From positions 248,001 through 312,000 of the forward strand of contig NZ_JGZI01000008.1 of NCBI RefSeq assembly GCF_000741705.1: a stretch of DNA of 64,000 bases, given 5' to 3'. Below are positions 26,829-34,943 of this stretch, one piece after another. A model generated the notes under the pieces. It searched no databases, was not told the DNA's origin, and was given only the letters and a program-made list of their open reading frames with translations. How positions within the stretch are numbered: position 1 is the stretch's first letter; every line of letters starts with the position of its first letter. Source of the DNA: Bifidobacterium psychraerophilum. Lineage in GTDB: Bacteria > Actinomycetota > Actinomycetes > Actinomycetales > Bifidobacteriaceae. The translations under genes were made by a program, and so were the position numbers.

Positions 26829-27149
26829 GTCCACTATGTGGACGAGCTCGGTGCTTGTCGGGCGACCCGGACCTAAGGTCTGTCTCAGTCCGGTTGAGAG
26901 ACATCCGGTTATGAACGAAAGCGAGGTGTTGACATGATGAGGGCATATCTCCAGCATGTGGATAGCACCGTCGCGAACGTTCATGGTGAAGAGCTGCGAA
27001 TTATTAGCCCGTCTTCGTTGGCGGACTGAAACAGCATTCCATACTGTTCGACCCCACCACGAAGAGCGGGGTTCTGAGCAGACCGGACGATTCATTTCAT
27101 TCACATGTGCATGCATGTCATTGGCGTGTCCGTCATCATTCTCAGATTG
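26829..27149 (+). promoter_or_regulatory. Structured leader region upstream of an MHS symporter (candidate attenuator)
   Basis: This 320-bp stretch has no recognisable gene but many stem-loops. They are GTCCAC/GTGGAC (26829-26843); CCGGAC (26867-26872) with GTCCGG (26888-26893), competing with TCTCA/TGAGA (26883-26899); AACAG/CTGTT (27030-27048); and ACCCC (27051-27055) with GGGGT (27068-27072). The segment AGCGGGGTT (27065-27073) is identical to the 3' arm of the terminator at 27150, so it could pair with the terminator's 5' arm and form an antiterminator. A 31-codon reading frame with an SD lies inside. Alternative: it is simply a long gap ending in the scrT terminator. Confidence 0.4.
26934..27029 (+). 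CDS. Possible 31-aa leader peptide
   Basis: An ATG at 26934 preceded by GCGAGG opens a 31-codon frame ending TGA 27027-27029, and its start overlaps the stop of an 8-codon frame beginning at 26911. The product starts MMRAYLQHVD and contains Leu-Arg-Ile-Ile near its end. It has no run of a single amino acid, so a classical amino-acid attenuator is not obvious. The argument for it is position only: ribosomes here would run up to the competing hairpins. It is not similar to any protein I recognise. Confidence 0.3.
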   Translation: MMRAYLQHVDSTVANVHGEELRIISPSSLAD

Positions 27150-27180
27150 AAACCCCGCTTTGCAAGCGGGGTTTTGTTGT
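27150..27180 (+). terminator. Perfect Rho-independent terminator upstream of the MHS symporter
   Basis: AAACCCCGCTT (27150-27160) and AAGCGGGGTTT (27164-27174) form an 11-bp stem with a 3-nt loop, followed by TGTTGT. It lies only 50 bp before the next start codon and 356 bp after scrT, which suits a leader attenuator as well as an ordinary terminator. Confidence 0.9.
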
Positions 27181-27229
27181 ATCGCAAGTCGGAATACGGC
27201 ATGCGGTAACTGATGAGGAGATGACAAGG

Positions 27230-28651
27230 ATGACAACAGTCGACGTTTCGGCTGACACGAGCCTTCCGCAGGCCGGCGAGGCCACCGCGGAAAAGGCGCC
27301 GAAGGCGGCAGGCCGTGTTGAAGGCGGCCCGGCATTCCGTGCGAAGATGTCCACGCTGGCCCGTGATTCGGTGAAAACCGTGATCGGCGCTTCGATGGTG
27401 GGCACGGCCATCGAATTCTATGACTTCTATGCGTATGGCACCGCCTCGGCGAATTACTTCCCCAAGATCTTCTTCCCTGAAGCCAACCCCACCGTGGGAT
27501 TGCTGGCCTCATTGCTGACCTTCGCCATAGCCTTCATAGCCAGGCCCCTGGGATCCCTGCTGTTCGGACATTTCGGGGATCGCATGGGGCGGAAGACCAC
27601 GCTGGTGGTCTCTTTGCTCTTGATGGGCTGCGCGACCGTGCTGATCGGCTGTCTGCCGACATACGGCACCTGGGGTCTGTTGTCTGTGGTGCTGTTGTGC
27701 GCCTGCCGCTTCGTGCAGGGCATCGGATTGGGCGGTGAATGGTCGGGCGCGGCCCTGGTCGCCACCGAGAACGCCCCGGCCGATCGCCGAGCGCTCTATG
27801 GTTCCTTCCCCGAGCTTGGAGCGCCGATCGGCTTCTTCCTGTCGAATGGCACCTTCTTCCTGCTGGAGATGTTCTGCACGCCACAGCAGATGCTGAGCTG
27901 GGGGTGGCGCGTGCCGTTCCTGCTTTCGGCGGTGCTGGTCGTCGTCGGTCTGACGATCCGTGTGCATATGGAGGAGACCCCGATATTCCGTATGGCGCTT
28001 GAGCAGCAGAAGGCCGTGAAGGCTCCTCTGGCCGAAGTCTTCCGCAGAAGCTGGAAACAGGTGCTGCAGGCGACCTTCCTGGTCGCGGTGACGTATACGC
28101 TGTTCTATACCCTGGCGACCTGGTCGCTTGCCTTCGGCACCAAAGCCAAGGGACAGGGCGGCGGTGGTCTGGGCTTCACCACTCAGGAGTATCTGCTGAT
28201 GCTGATGGTGTCCATCGTGGTGTTCGCCGCGTTCATCGTGCTCTCCTGCGTGTACGCGGATCGTCTGGGGCGCCGCAGGGTGCTGGTTGCCAGCTCGGTG
28301 GCCTTGGTGGTGTTCAGCCTGCTGTTCCCCTACCTGCTGATGGGATATCGCAATTTCTTCCAGGTCATGGTCTTCCTCTGCGTCGGTTTCGCGCTGATGG
28401 GTGTGGCCTTCGGGCCCATCGGTGCCATGCTTCCCGAACTCTTCCCGACGAATGTGCGGTATTCGGGAGCCGGGATCGGCTATAACCTCGCCGCCATCGT
28501 GGGCGCCGCCTTCGTGCCGACGATAGCCACCTGGCTGTCCTCGCATTGGGGTGTGCGCTCGGTCGGCCTGTATCTGGCCTTCATGGCGCTCTGCTGCCTC
28601 GTTGCGGTGCTCAGCTGCCGTGAGACCAAGGATGTCGATTTCAGTCGTTAG
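27230..28651 (+). CDS. MHS-type (metabolite:H+ symporter) MFS transporter
   Basis: The 473-aa protein has 12 predicted helices. The MHS opening VIGASMVGTAIEFYDFYAYGTA and the loop 2-3 motif GHFGDRMGRKTTL are clear, as are GEWSGAALVATENAPADRR and a YADRLGRRRVL repeat motif in the second half. MHS members import proline/betaine, shikimate, citrate, 2-oxoglutarate or similar organic acids; the substrate is not readable. ATG 27230 is chosen because GAGGAG lies nine bases upstream and the preceding terminator excludes starts before 27180; ATG 27221 is possible. A weak hairpin AACGCC/GGCGTT (28667-28682) follows. Confidence 0.88.
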   Translation: MTTVDVSADTSLPQAGEATAEKAPKAAGRVEGGPAFRAKMSTLARDSVKTVIGASMVGTAIEFYDFYAYGTASANYFPKIFFPEANPTVGLLASLLTFAIAFIARPLGSLLFGHFGDRMGRKTTLVVSLLLMGCATVLIGCLPTYGTWGLLSVVLLCACRFVQGIGLGGEWSGAALVATENAPADRRALYGSFPELGAPIGFFLSNGTFFLLEMFCTPQQMLSWGWRVPFLLSAVLVVVGLTIRVHMEETPIFRMALEQQKAVKAPLAEVFRRSWKQVLQATFLVAVTYTLFYTLATWSLAFGTKAKGQGGGGLGFTTQEYLLMLMVSIVVFAAFIVLSCVYADRLGRRRVLVASSVALVVFSLLFPYLLMGYRNFFQVMVFLCVGFALMGVAFGPIGAMLPELFPTNVRYSGAGIGYNLAAIVGAAFVPTIATWLSSHWGVRSVGLYLAFMALCCLVAVLSCRETKDVDFSR

Positions 28652-28682
28652 ATGTCATCGATCATGAACGCCGCCGGCGTTT

Positions 28683-28984
28683 AGGGAATGGGGTTCGCCA
28701 ATGTAAATCAGTGTGAAGAGGAACAACATGCAGCACAAAGCACGAAATCCGCGCAATACAGTCGACCCGTAATAGTCCACACAATGAACCTGGGCGGGTG
28801 CATGGCGGTGAGTCAGGTAGAATCGACTACGGCTACCATCAAAGACTTTATTTCGGTGGAGTCGAACGAGACAAAATCTCGGGGTTTCCACCGATCAACA
28901 GCGACTGTAAGTACACAACAACAAACGGCATGGCAGCAACCGTATTTCTGCCGGTAAAAATAAATAAGGAGTAGTGCATTCATA
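28683..28984 (+). promoter_or_regulatory. ilvC upstream region with nested stem-loop
   Basis: There are 300 bp without a convincing gene. TCGGTGGA (28853-28860) pairs with TCCACCGA (28887-28894), and the loop contains a second stem CGAGA/TCTCG (28867-28881). Closer to ilvC, GGCAG/CTGCC forms a weak stem just before an A/T-rich segment and the SD (AAGGAG). No T-box consensus and no Leu/Val/Ile-rich peptide is visible. A short frame (28803-28957) ends 28 bp before ilvC but has no coding signature. A structured leader controlling ilvC is possible. Confidence 0.4.
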
Positions 28985-30037
28985 ATGGCAGCACAAATCT
29001 GGTATGAACAGGATGGCGATCTTTCGGTGCTTCAGGGCAAGAAAGTGGCCATCATCGGCTACGGCTCGCAGGGTCACGCCCACGCGCTGAACCTCAGGGA
29101 TTCCGGTGTGGATGTGGTCGTCGGACTACGCCCGAACTCGAAGTCCGTTGAGTTCGCCAAGGAGCAGGGCCTTGAGGTCAAGTCCGTTCCCGAAGCTAGC
29201 GCCGAGGCTGATGTGATCATGATTCTGGCGCCTGATCAGTACCAGCGTACGATCTGGACGAACGACATCGAGCCGAACATCAAGGAAGGCGCAGCAGTCG
29301 CCTTTGCCCACGGCTTCAACATCCACTACGGCTATATCAAGCCATCAGCGGATCATCCCGTCTTCATGGTCGCGCCTAAGGGCCCGGGCCATATCGTCCG
29401 TCGTGAGTACGCTGCGGGACGCGGCGTGCCTGTGGTCGTCGCCGTGGAGCAGGATCCACGTGGGGACGGCTGGGACATCACCCTGGCTTATGCCAAGGCT
29501 CTGGGCGCTCTGCGCGCAGGTGCGATCAAAACGACCTTCAAGGAAGAGACCGAGACCGATCTCTTCGGCGAGCAGGACGTGCTCATGGGTGGCATCAACC
29601 ATCTGGTCGAGTGCGGCTTCGAAGTGCTGACCGAGGCTGGATACCAGCCGGAGATCGCCTACTTCGAGGTCTGCCACGAGCTGAAGATGCTCGTTGACCT
29701 GATGAACGAGGGTGGCCTGAACAAGGCTCGTTGGAGCTGCTCCGACACCGCCCAGTATGGTGATTACATCTCCAAGGTCGTCGACGATTCCACCAAGGAT
29801 CGTATGCGCTACCAGCTGGGACGCATCCAGGACGGCTCCTTCGCCAAGGAATTCATCGACGATCAGGATGCGGGTGCTCCCAAGTTCAAGGAACTGCAGG
29901 AGAAGTACTCCCACGAGAAGATCGAGGAAGTCGGACCGAAACTGCGCGCCATGTTCTCCTGGAACAAGGGTGAGGCTGCGGATGCTGATGAGGCTCAGTC
30001 CTTCACCGGCAAGATCGCACGCGCACAGGTTCAGTAA
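28985..30037 (+). CDS. ilvC: Ketol-acid reductoisomerase (NADP+), class I
   Basis: The 350-aa protein catalyses the second common step of valine, isoleucine and leucine synthesis, isomerising and reducing acetolactate or acetohydroxybutyrate. The N-terminal Rossmann domain has [17 protein letters not shown] (25-41) with a phosphate-binding loop RPNSKS that fits NADPH. The KARI domain has [12 protein letters not shown], the metal ligands in [12 protein letters not shown], and [25 protein letters not shown] precedes the ATG. It stands alone here, with no ilvBN neighbours. It is expected to consume NADPH in the cytoplasm. Confidence 0.97.
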   Translation: MAAQIWYEQDGDLSVLQGKKVAIIGYGSQGHAHALNLRDSGVDVVVGLRPNSKSVEFAKEQGLEVKSVPEASAEADVIMILAPDQYQRTIWTNDIEPNIKEGAAVAFAHGFNIHYGYIKPSADHPVFMVAPKGPGHIVRREYAAGRGVPVVVAVEQDPRGDGWDITLAYAKALGALRAGAIKTTFKEETETDLFGEQDVLMGGINHLVECGFEVLTEAGYQPEIAYFEVCHELKMLVDLMNEGGLNKARWSCSDTAQYGDYISKVVDDSTKDRMRYQLGRIQDGSFAKEFIDDQDAGAPKFKELQEKYSHEKIEEVGPKLRAMFSWNKGEAADADEAQSFTGKIARAQVQ

Positions 30038-30132
30038 TATCTGATCCGGCGGATGTCGGGAATGGGCTGTAGCCGATTCCCGACAAGGCAGGATCCCATT
30101 CGCAGATGGTTCGATCCATCTGGCTCTCGTAG

Positions 30133-30176
30133 CATGTAGGCCACAACCCCAGGGTTGTGGCCTACATGTGTTTTAC
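30133..30176. terminator. 17-bp bidirectional terminator between ilvC and the GH32 gene
   Basis: CATGTAGGCCACAACCC (30133-30149) pairs with GGGTTGTGGCCTACATG (30152-30168), followed by TGTTTTA. It lies between two convergent genes and can serve both. Confidence 0.9.
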
Positions 30177-30276
30177 ATGATGCACGGCCTACCTCTGATG
30201 CGAGACGATGCCGGAGATGTGAAGCGCCGTCCTCTGCCATACGACAAGGGAGTCGCCCGCGCCCCTGCGACATGCT

Positions 30277-32382
30277 TCATCTCTCGGATGGCCGAAGATG
30301 TGGATGTCCTTGCAACTGGGGCTTCGCATGGGGTATGCCATGCAGGGCCCGTACGCCGCTGCGCGATAATTGGCGCGCCGCGCAAAGGATCATGATTCCA
30401 GCAGCCATAAGCAGGCTCCCGATCGCCAGCGGCCAGACAATGCCGCTTCCGGTATCGCTCAGTCTCCCCGCCGGGGTCGAATGTGTCTTTTGCCCTGCGG
30501 CCCGCACCGTGGCTTGCTTGGCGTCGGATGTTCCTGACGAAGGCGTCGTATCCGATGCGGAGCTGCCGGTGCCGTCACCCTGTCCGGCGATATTGCCTGC
30601 GGAACCCGTCTGGGTCGGGCTGGTACCTGGGTCCGGGGTGGGGGAGGGTTGCGCATCCGCGCCGTTGATGGTGTTCAGCGTATACGCCAATGCGTTGTGA
30701 CCATCGGTGCTCACCTGAATGGTGGATTGCTTATCCGTGGACAGGCGGAGCATGGTGTAGGTCCGTCCGCTGCCCTGTACCGTGAATTCCACGCTGCTCT
30801 GATCCTGCAGGATCTGCATGGTGAGTGAGCGGGGTGAGGCGTTCCCGGCGGACGCGGCGATGACCTTGGTGTATTCGTATACGCCATCGCCATCCGTCAG
30901 CCTGCTGGTCGAGCGGGTGACGGTATAGGTGGCGGTGTCGGCATCATAGACGATGGTCGCCGATGAGTCCGCCTGCACCAGGTTCACGGTGATGTGACCA
31001 TCCACGGAGGTATCCTCATCGGTATTGGTGAAGGTCAGTTCCGCCTTCTGCCAGGATGGACGCGTGATGTTCAGCAGTTCCTGGCTTCCTGCGGCGCTGC
31101 TGGCATTGCCGGTCAAGGCTGTGTCGAACAGTGCTGTCGGCTCCACGAAAGTGCTGGCGAGTGTGTAATCTCCGGAGACGCCGCTTAATGTCAGACGGCG
31201 GGCCAGGCTTATCGAACCGAGTTTGTAGGTGATGCCGTTATCGTCGCTGATGTCTTTGGCGGAATATCCCCAGTTGCCCATCCACGCCAGTGAGGTGATC
31301 TGTGTTTCGCTGTCCTGGATGAAATTGGCGCCGTAATAGTCGGAACCGTCATCAACCCGTTTGGGCTGCTGCTCGCCCACGAAGACGTGATCCGCATCCA
31401 GATGCCCGACCATATAGTACGTTCCCGTGGTGCTTCCGTACTGATAGCCATTGGCACCGAAGAAGAGCAGGGTTTTCTCCTCGCCGGTGATCGGATCTTT
31501 GAGCGTTTTGATGTTCGGGCATTCGATGCTTCCGAGATCCTTGCCGTTGAGAGCGCCGGCGTTCAGTATCGTAGCGCCCACGTATGCAAACGTGATGCCG
31601 TCCTTGCTGGCGTAGGTGCCGATTTTATCTCCTTCGGCGAGGTACATCATCATGGTCCGGGATTCGGAATCATAGAGCATGTATGGGTCGCGGAAATCGG
31701 TGTGGTCATTTGGGGCGCTCATGATCGCCGAGTCGCGGTAGGGCTCGAAACTCATCCCCCCGTCCGTCGAGTACGCCACGAATTGCTTCTGGACACCCTC
31801 AATATAGCTGGTGAAGTAAGCGACGAGGGCGTCTTCGGGCAGATCAGCGAAGAAGCCCTGCCTGTTGTCGATGATGGTGCCTGTGGCCATCGAGAACCAC
31901 ACCCCGTTGAACTTCGGTATGGAGACGCCCACATCGGTGTAATGCACGAAGTCCTTGGTCTTGACGTGGTACCACACGGTTCCGTCGCCATCGTGCTTGT
32001 ACATTGGGTTCTGGATGTACATGAAGTGGTAGTACCCGTCATCGCCCTTCCAGATGCTCTGAATATCATTCAAAAAGCCTTGTGGGGTGTTGTAATGGTA
32101 GAACTGGTCGAATTGGCTGCTGGTGAGCCCTGATGCCACGGTGTTCTGCGTCATCGTCGCCTCGCCTCCTCCATTGCTCTCGCTCGCGACTGCCCGTGGA
32201 GCCGATGCGATGCCCATGCCCAGAGCGGTCATCAGGCATAGGACGCTTGCGATGATCCTTCGTATGGCTAGGGCCCTTGCGGTGCCGGCCATCGTAGCCG
32301 GTGCGGCAATGGCTGCTCCCGCCGGAAGGTTCGTGTCTAGGGGCTTTCGCCCCGTATCTGTGTTTGACGGCATGGTGTTCAT
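30277..32382 (-). CDS. Secreted, wall-anchored GH32 fructan hydrolase (levanase/inulinase-like)
   Basis: The 701-aa protein starts at ATG 32382 with GGGAG eight bases upstream. A signal peptide (hydrophobic core 38-60) precedes a five-bladed GH32 catalytic domain: nucleophile D106 in NTPQGFLNDIQ, D232 in the RDP motif, acid/base E287 in the EC motif. A beta-sandwich (about 430-590) and a Pro/Ser/Thr-rich spacer (about 595-635) follow, then LSDTG (641-645), a membrane span and a basic residue. It would cleave fructans or sucrose outside the cell, supplying sugars to the nearby sucrose operon. Exo-levanase versus inulinase cannot be settled from sequence. About 30 extra residues follow the membrane span, unusual for a sortase substrate. 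Confidence 0.9.
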   Translation of the reverse strand: MNTMPSNTDTGRKPLDTNLPAGAAIAAPATMAGTARALAIRRIIASVLCLMTALGMGIASAPRAVASESNGGGEATMTQNTVASGLTSSQFDQFYHYNTPQGFLNDIQSIWKGDDGYYHFMYIQNPMYKHDGDGTVWYHVKTKDFVHYTDVGVSIPKFNGVWFSMATGTIIDNRQGFFADLPEDALVAYFTSYIEGVQKQFVAYSTDGGMSFEPYRDSAIMSAPNDHTDFRDPYMLYDSESRTMMMYLAEGDKIGTYASKDGITFAYVGATILNAGALNGKDLGSIECPNIKTLKDPITGEEKTLLFFGANGYQYGSTTGTYYMVGHLDADHVFVGEQQPKRVDDGSDYYGANFIQDSETQITSLAWMGNWGYSAKDISDDNGITYKLGSISLARRLTLSGVSGDYTLASTFVEPTALFDTALTGNASSAAGSQELLNITRPSWQKAELTFTNTDEDTSVDGHITVNLVQADSSATIVYDADTATYTVTRSTSRLTDGDGVYEYTKVIAASAGNASPRSLTMQILQDQSSVEFTVQGSGRTYTMLRLSTDKQSTIQVSTDGHNALAYTLNTINGADAQPSPTPDPGTSPTQTGSAGNIAGQGDGTGSSASDTTPSSGTSDAKQATVRAAGQKTHSTPAGRLSDTGSGIVWPLAIGSLLMAAGIMILCAARQLSRSGVRALHGIPHAKPQLQGHPHLRPSER

Positions 32383-32402
32383 ATATGGGTCTCCCGAAGA
32401 AA

Positions 32403-32420
32403 TGCAACAGCGTTGTTGCA
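32403..32420. promoter_or_regulatory. LacI-type operator 1 upstream of GH32 gene
   Basis: TGCAACA-GCGT-TGTTGCA is an 18-bp inverted repeat with 7-bp arms and a near-central CpG, 21 bp before the start codon. It would overlap the transcript start or leader. Confidence 0.6.
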
Positions 32421-32453
32421 GATGCGCTTTCGGCATCAAGGGGAACTCTATTG

Positions 32454-32469
32454 CGTCAAACGTTTGACG
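32454..32469. promoter_or_regulatory. LacI-type operator 2 upstream of GH32 gene
   Basis: CGTCAAACGTTTGACG is a perfect 16-bp palindrome with a central CpG, centred 50 bp from operator 1. The sequence differs from the scrP operator (TCGAACCGGTTCGA), so a different LacI-family repressor, not encoded in this window, is more likely than ScrR. Confidence 0.7.
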
Positions 32470-32515
32470 GCAAATTCATGCAAGGCGGGGCACGATCATT
32501 CCCGGCCATGCCCCC

Positions 32516-34039
32516 TCAGATCTTCGGGGTGCGCATGGAGTGGCGGCGCCGTCGAAACTCGAATGCGCAGAGCAATGAGAGCAGCCATAACGGGCCGATG
32601 ATCACGGCTACGCGATAACTTGGCGAGAAGCACATCAGTACCACCACCAGAGCCAGAAATACCAACACGATCCAAGGCGTGATCCGCGGCCAGGGGAGTT
32701 TGAATCGGATGCGCCCCAAGGCGTCCTCTCCCCGGATTCCGGCCAGTTCGCCCGGTCCTTCACCGGCGGATACATGTCTGCGGAACTTGCTTTCGGTAAT
32801 CATGATGATGGACCAGTTGATGATTCCCGCAATCGTCGCGATGGACATCAGATAATTGAATGCGAAATCCGGCCAGAGGAATACGATCACCACCGCGACC
32901 GCGGTTATCGCCGCCGAGGTCAGGACTCCTGCGGTCGGGACGCCGTTGCGGGAGAGACGTGCGAGGTAGGTTGGGGCGTTCCCCTGTCGTGCGAGCGAGA
33001 ACAGCATGCGGGAATTGGCGTACAGCCCTGAGTTATACACGCTCATCACAGCCGTCAGGCAGACGATGTTGAGGATTCCTGCGGCCGCATGGATCCCCAC
33101 GGAATCAAAGATCTGTACGAATGGGCTGACCACGACCCCGTGGGCATTGGGCACCCCGATGCTGTTCCACGGCACGACGGCCATGATGATGCCGAGCGCC
33201 CCGATGTAAAACAGCAAGATGCGCCAGATGATGTCGTTGGTGGCTTTCGGGATGCTGCGCCGCGGATCGGCTGCCTCACCTGCGGTGATCCCGATGAGTT
33301 CGGTGCCGCCGAAGCTGAACATGACGACCGTGAGCGCCATCAGCAGGCCTGACCACTGGCCGTCGCCTGTCCGGCTGAGCAGACCATGCGGCAACACCCC
33401 GCCGTCCACCGTGAACCAGTTGGCGAAGGATGCGGGAACGCCGCTAAGAGTGTGTAAACCCAGCAGCAGCACCGCTACGCCCCCGGCGATCATGGCCAGA
33501 ACCGCGACGATTTTGATGATGGCGAACCAGAATTCGAATTCGCCGAAACGGCTGACCCCCAGCAGGTTGACGCCTGTGATGACGACGAGGAAGACCGCGG
33601 CGGAAAGCCATGCCGGAATCGAGGGGAACCAGTAGTTCACGAATGAGCCGACCACGGAGAGCTCGACCATCGACACCAGGACATAGTTGAACCAGTAGTT
33701 CCATCCCGAAATGAAGCCCGCCCGTTGTGACCAATACCGGCTGGCATAGTAGCTGAATGCCCCGGCCTTCGGATCCTCAACGCTCATCTCCCCAAGCGCC
33801 CGCACGATTAGGAAGATGATGCCTCCGCCAATCAGATAGGCCAGAAGAATCGACGGCCCCGCCAGCGAAATCGATTCGCTTGACCCATAGAACAAACCTG
33901 TGCCTATGGCGCCTCCGAGCGCAATCAGCTGTATATGGCGGTTCTTGAGTGTGCGCCTCAGCTCCTTGCGTGCATCGTCGTCTTGTTCGATGCTGCCGAT
34001 GCTGCGCTTCGTCGTGTCCCGATCGTCGGATTCCACCAT
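32516..34039 (-). CDS. APC-family amino acid permease (AroP/GabP type)
   Basis: The 507-aa protein has 12 hydrophobic segments and the amino-acid-transporter opening LKNRHIQLIALGGAIGTGLFYGS. Further signatures are FSFGGTELIGITAGEAADPRRSIPKA and the YNSGLYANSRMLFSLARQGNAP segment. These place it with proton-coupled permeases such as AroP, ProY, GabP and LysP; the substrate is not readable. A charged N-terminus of about 30 residues precedes helix 1. The ATG has GGGGGGAG close by. It lies upstream of the GH32 gene on the same strand but is separated by that gene's operators. Confidence 0.92.
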   Translation of the reverse strand: MVESDDRDTTKRSIGSIEQDDDARKELRRTLKNRHIQLIALGGAIGTGLFYGSSESISLAGPSILLAYLIGGGIIFLIVRALGEMSVEDPKAGAFSYYASRYWSQRAGFISGWNYWFNYVLVSMVELSVVGSFVNYWFPSIPAWLSAAVFLVVITGVNLLGVSRFGEFEFWFAIIKIVAVLAMIAGGVAVLLLGLHTLSGVPASFANWFTVDGGVLPHGLLSRTGDGQWSGLLMALTVVMFSFGGTELIGITAGEAADPRRSIPKATNDIIWRILLFYIGALGIIMAVVPWNSIGVPNAHGVVVSPFVQIFDSVGIHAAAGILNIVCLTAVMSVYNSGLYANSRMLFSLARQGNAPTYLARLSRNGVPTAGVLTSAAITAVAVVIVFLWPDFAFNYLMSIATIAGIINWSIIMITESKFRRHVSAGEGPGELAGIRGEDALGRIRFKLPWPRITPWIVLVFLALVVVLMCFSPSYRVAVIIGPLWLLSLLCAFEFRRRRHSMRTPKI

Positions 34040-34187
34040 GCTCCCCCCGGATGCCGGTCATATGCTCCCTGGCATGTGGCCTAGGATTTCTGAACAGGTC
34101 CGCGCTCGCGGCATGTGGCGATGGCGACCTGATCCGAATGCTCTTGAAGCTTAGTCGCTTGCCGGGCCAGAGTGCGGTTTTCTATGC

Positions 34188-34211
34188 TTATCATGGAGAA
34201 AGCAGTGATAA
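34188..34211. promoter_or_regulatory. Inverted repeat upstream of the LolD/FtsX-type ABC operon
   Basis: TTATCA (34188-34193) and TGATAA (34206-34211) are separated by 12 bp in the 202-bp gap between the divergent permease and ABC genes, 31 bp before the ATPase start. The arrangement is compatible with a TetR- or PadR-like operator; no such regulator is adjacent. Confidence 0.35.
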
Positions 34212-34241
34212 TACGCACCACTGAGCGCCAAGGAGGCTGCG

Positions 34242-34943
34242 TTGTCCTACATTCAATTCGACCATGTGGTCAAGGAATACCCATCGGGTGAAGAGAGCAT
34301 CAGAGCCCTCGACGATGCCAGTTTCACGGCGGACAAAGGCGGTCTGACCATTATCCTCGGAGCCTCGGGTGCGGGCAAGACCACGGCGCTGAACATCCTC
34401 GGAGGCATGGATACCCTGAGCTCCGGAACCGTGAAGGTCGACGGCCGGGATATCTCCGGGTTGTCCCGCAAGGAACAGACACTGTACAGGCGCAGCGATA
34501 TCGGATTCGTCTTCCAGTTCTACAATCTTGTGGCCAGTCTGACGGCCTTGGAGAACGTGGAGCTGGCCTCTCAGATATGTCCGGACCATTTCGACCCCAG
34601 AGAGACTCTGGAGAAGGTTGGTCTGGGCAACAGACTCGATAACTTCCCCAGTCAGCTCTCGGGAGGTGAGCAGCAGCGTGTCGCCATAGCCCGGGCAATC
34701 GCCAAGCGTCCGAAACTCCTGCTCTGCGACGAACCGACAGGCGCCTTGGACTATGTCACAGGCAAACAGATCCTGCAGCTCCTGCAGGATATCAGCCAAC
34801 GTGAGGGCATGACGGTCGTCATCATCACGCATAACACCGCGATCTCCGCAATGGCGGATAAGGTCATTCATTTCCGCAGTGGCCGCGTCTACAACAGCAC
34901 CGACAATCCGCGGCCGCTTCCTGTTGCCGAAATCGAATGGTAA
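34242..34943 (+). CDS. ABC transporter ATP-binding protein (LolD/MacB type)
   Basis: The 233-aa ATPase starts at a TTG with AAGGAGG seven bases upstream. It has Walker [10 protein letters not shown] (40-48), signature [16 protein letters not shown], Walker [13 protein letters not shown] and switch H in IITHN. The TGALD wording is typical of LolD/MacB-like ATPases that drive FtsX-type permeases. Its stop overlaps the start of the following permease, so the pair is one transporter. Such systems export peptides, sense antimicrobials or act on lipoproteins; the role here is unknown. Confidence 0.93.
   Translation: MSYIQFDHVVKEYPSGEESIRALDDASFTADKGGLTIILGASGAGKTTALNILGGMDTLSSGTVKVDGRDISGLSRKEQTLYRRSDIGFVFQFYNLVASLTALENVELASQICPDHFDPRETLEKVGLGNRLDNFPSQLSGGEQQRVAIARAIAKRPKLLLCDEPTGALDYVTGKQILQLLQDISQREGMTVVIITHNTAISAMADKVIHFRSGRVYNSTDNPRPLPVAEIEW

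Noticed and set aside
27509-28546. Open frame of 345 codons antisense to the first MHS symporter
   Set aside because: His/Gln/Glu-rich shadow composition, no SD, no motifs.
28652-28984. T-box or branched-chain leader peptide before ilvC
   Set aside because: No T-box consensus and no run of Leu/Val/Ile codons in any short frame with an SD.
32403-32469. GH32 operators as ScrR sites
   Set aside because: Their half-sites (TGCAACA, CGTCAAAC) differ clearly from the scrP operator half-site (TCGAACC).
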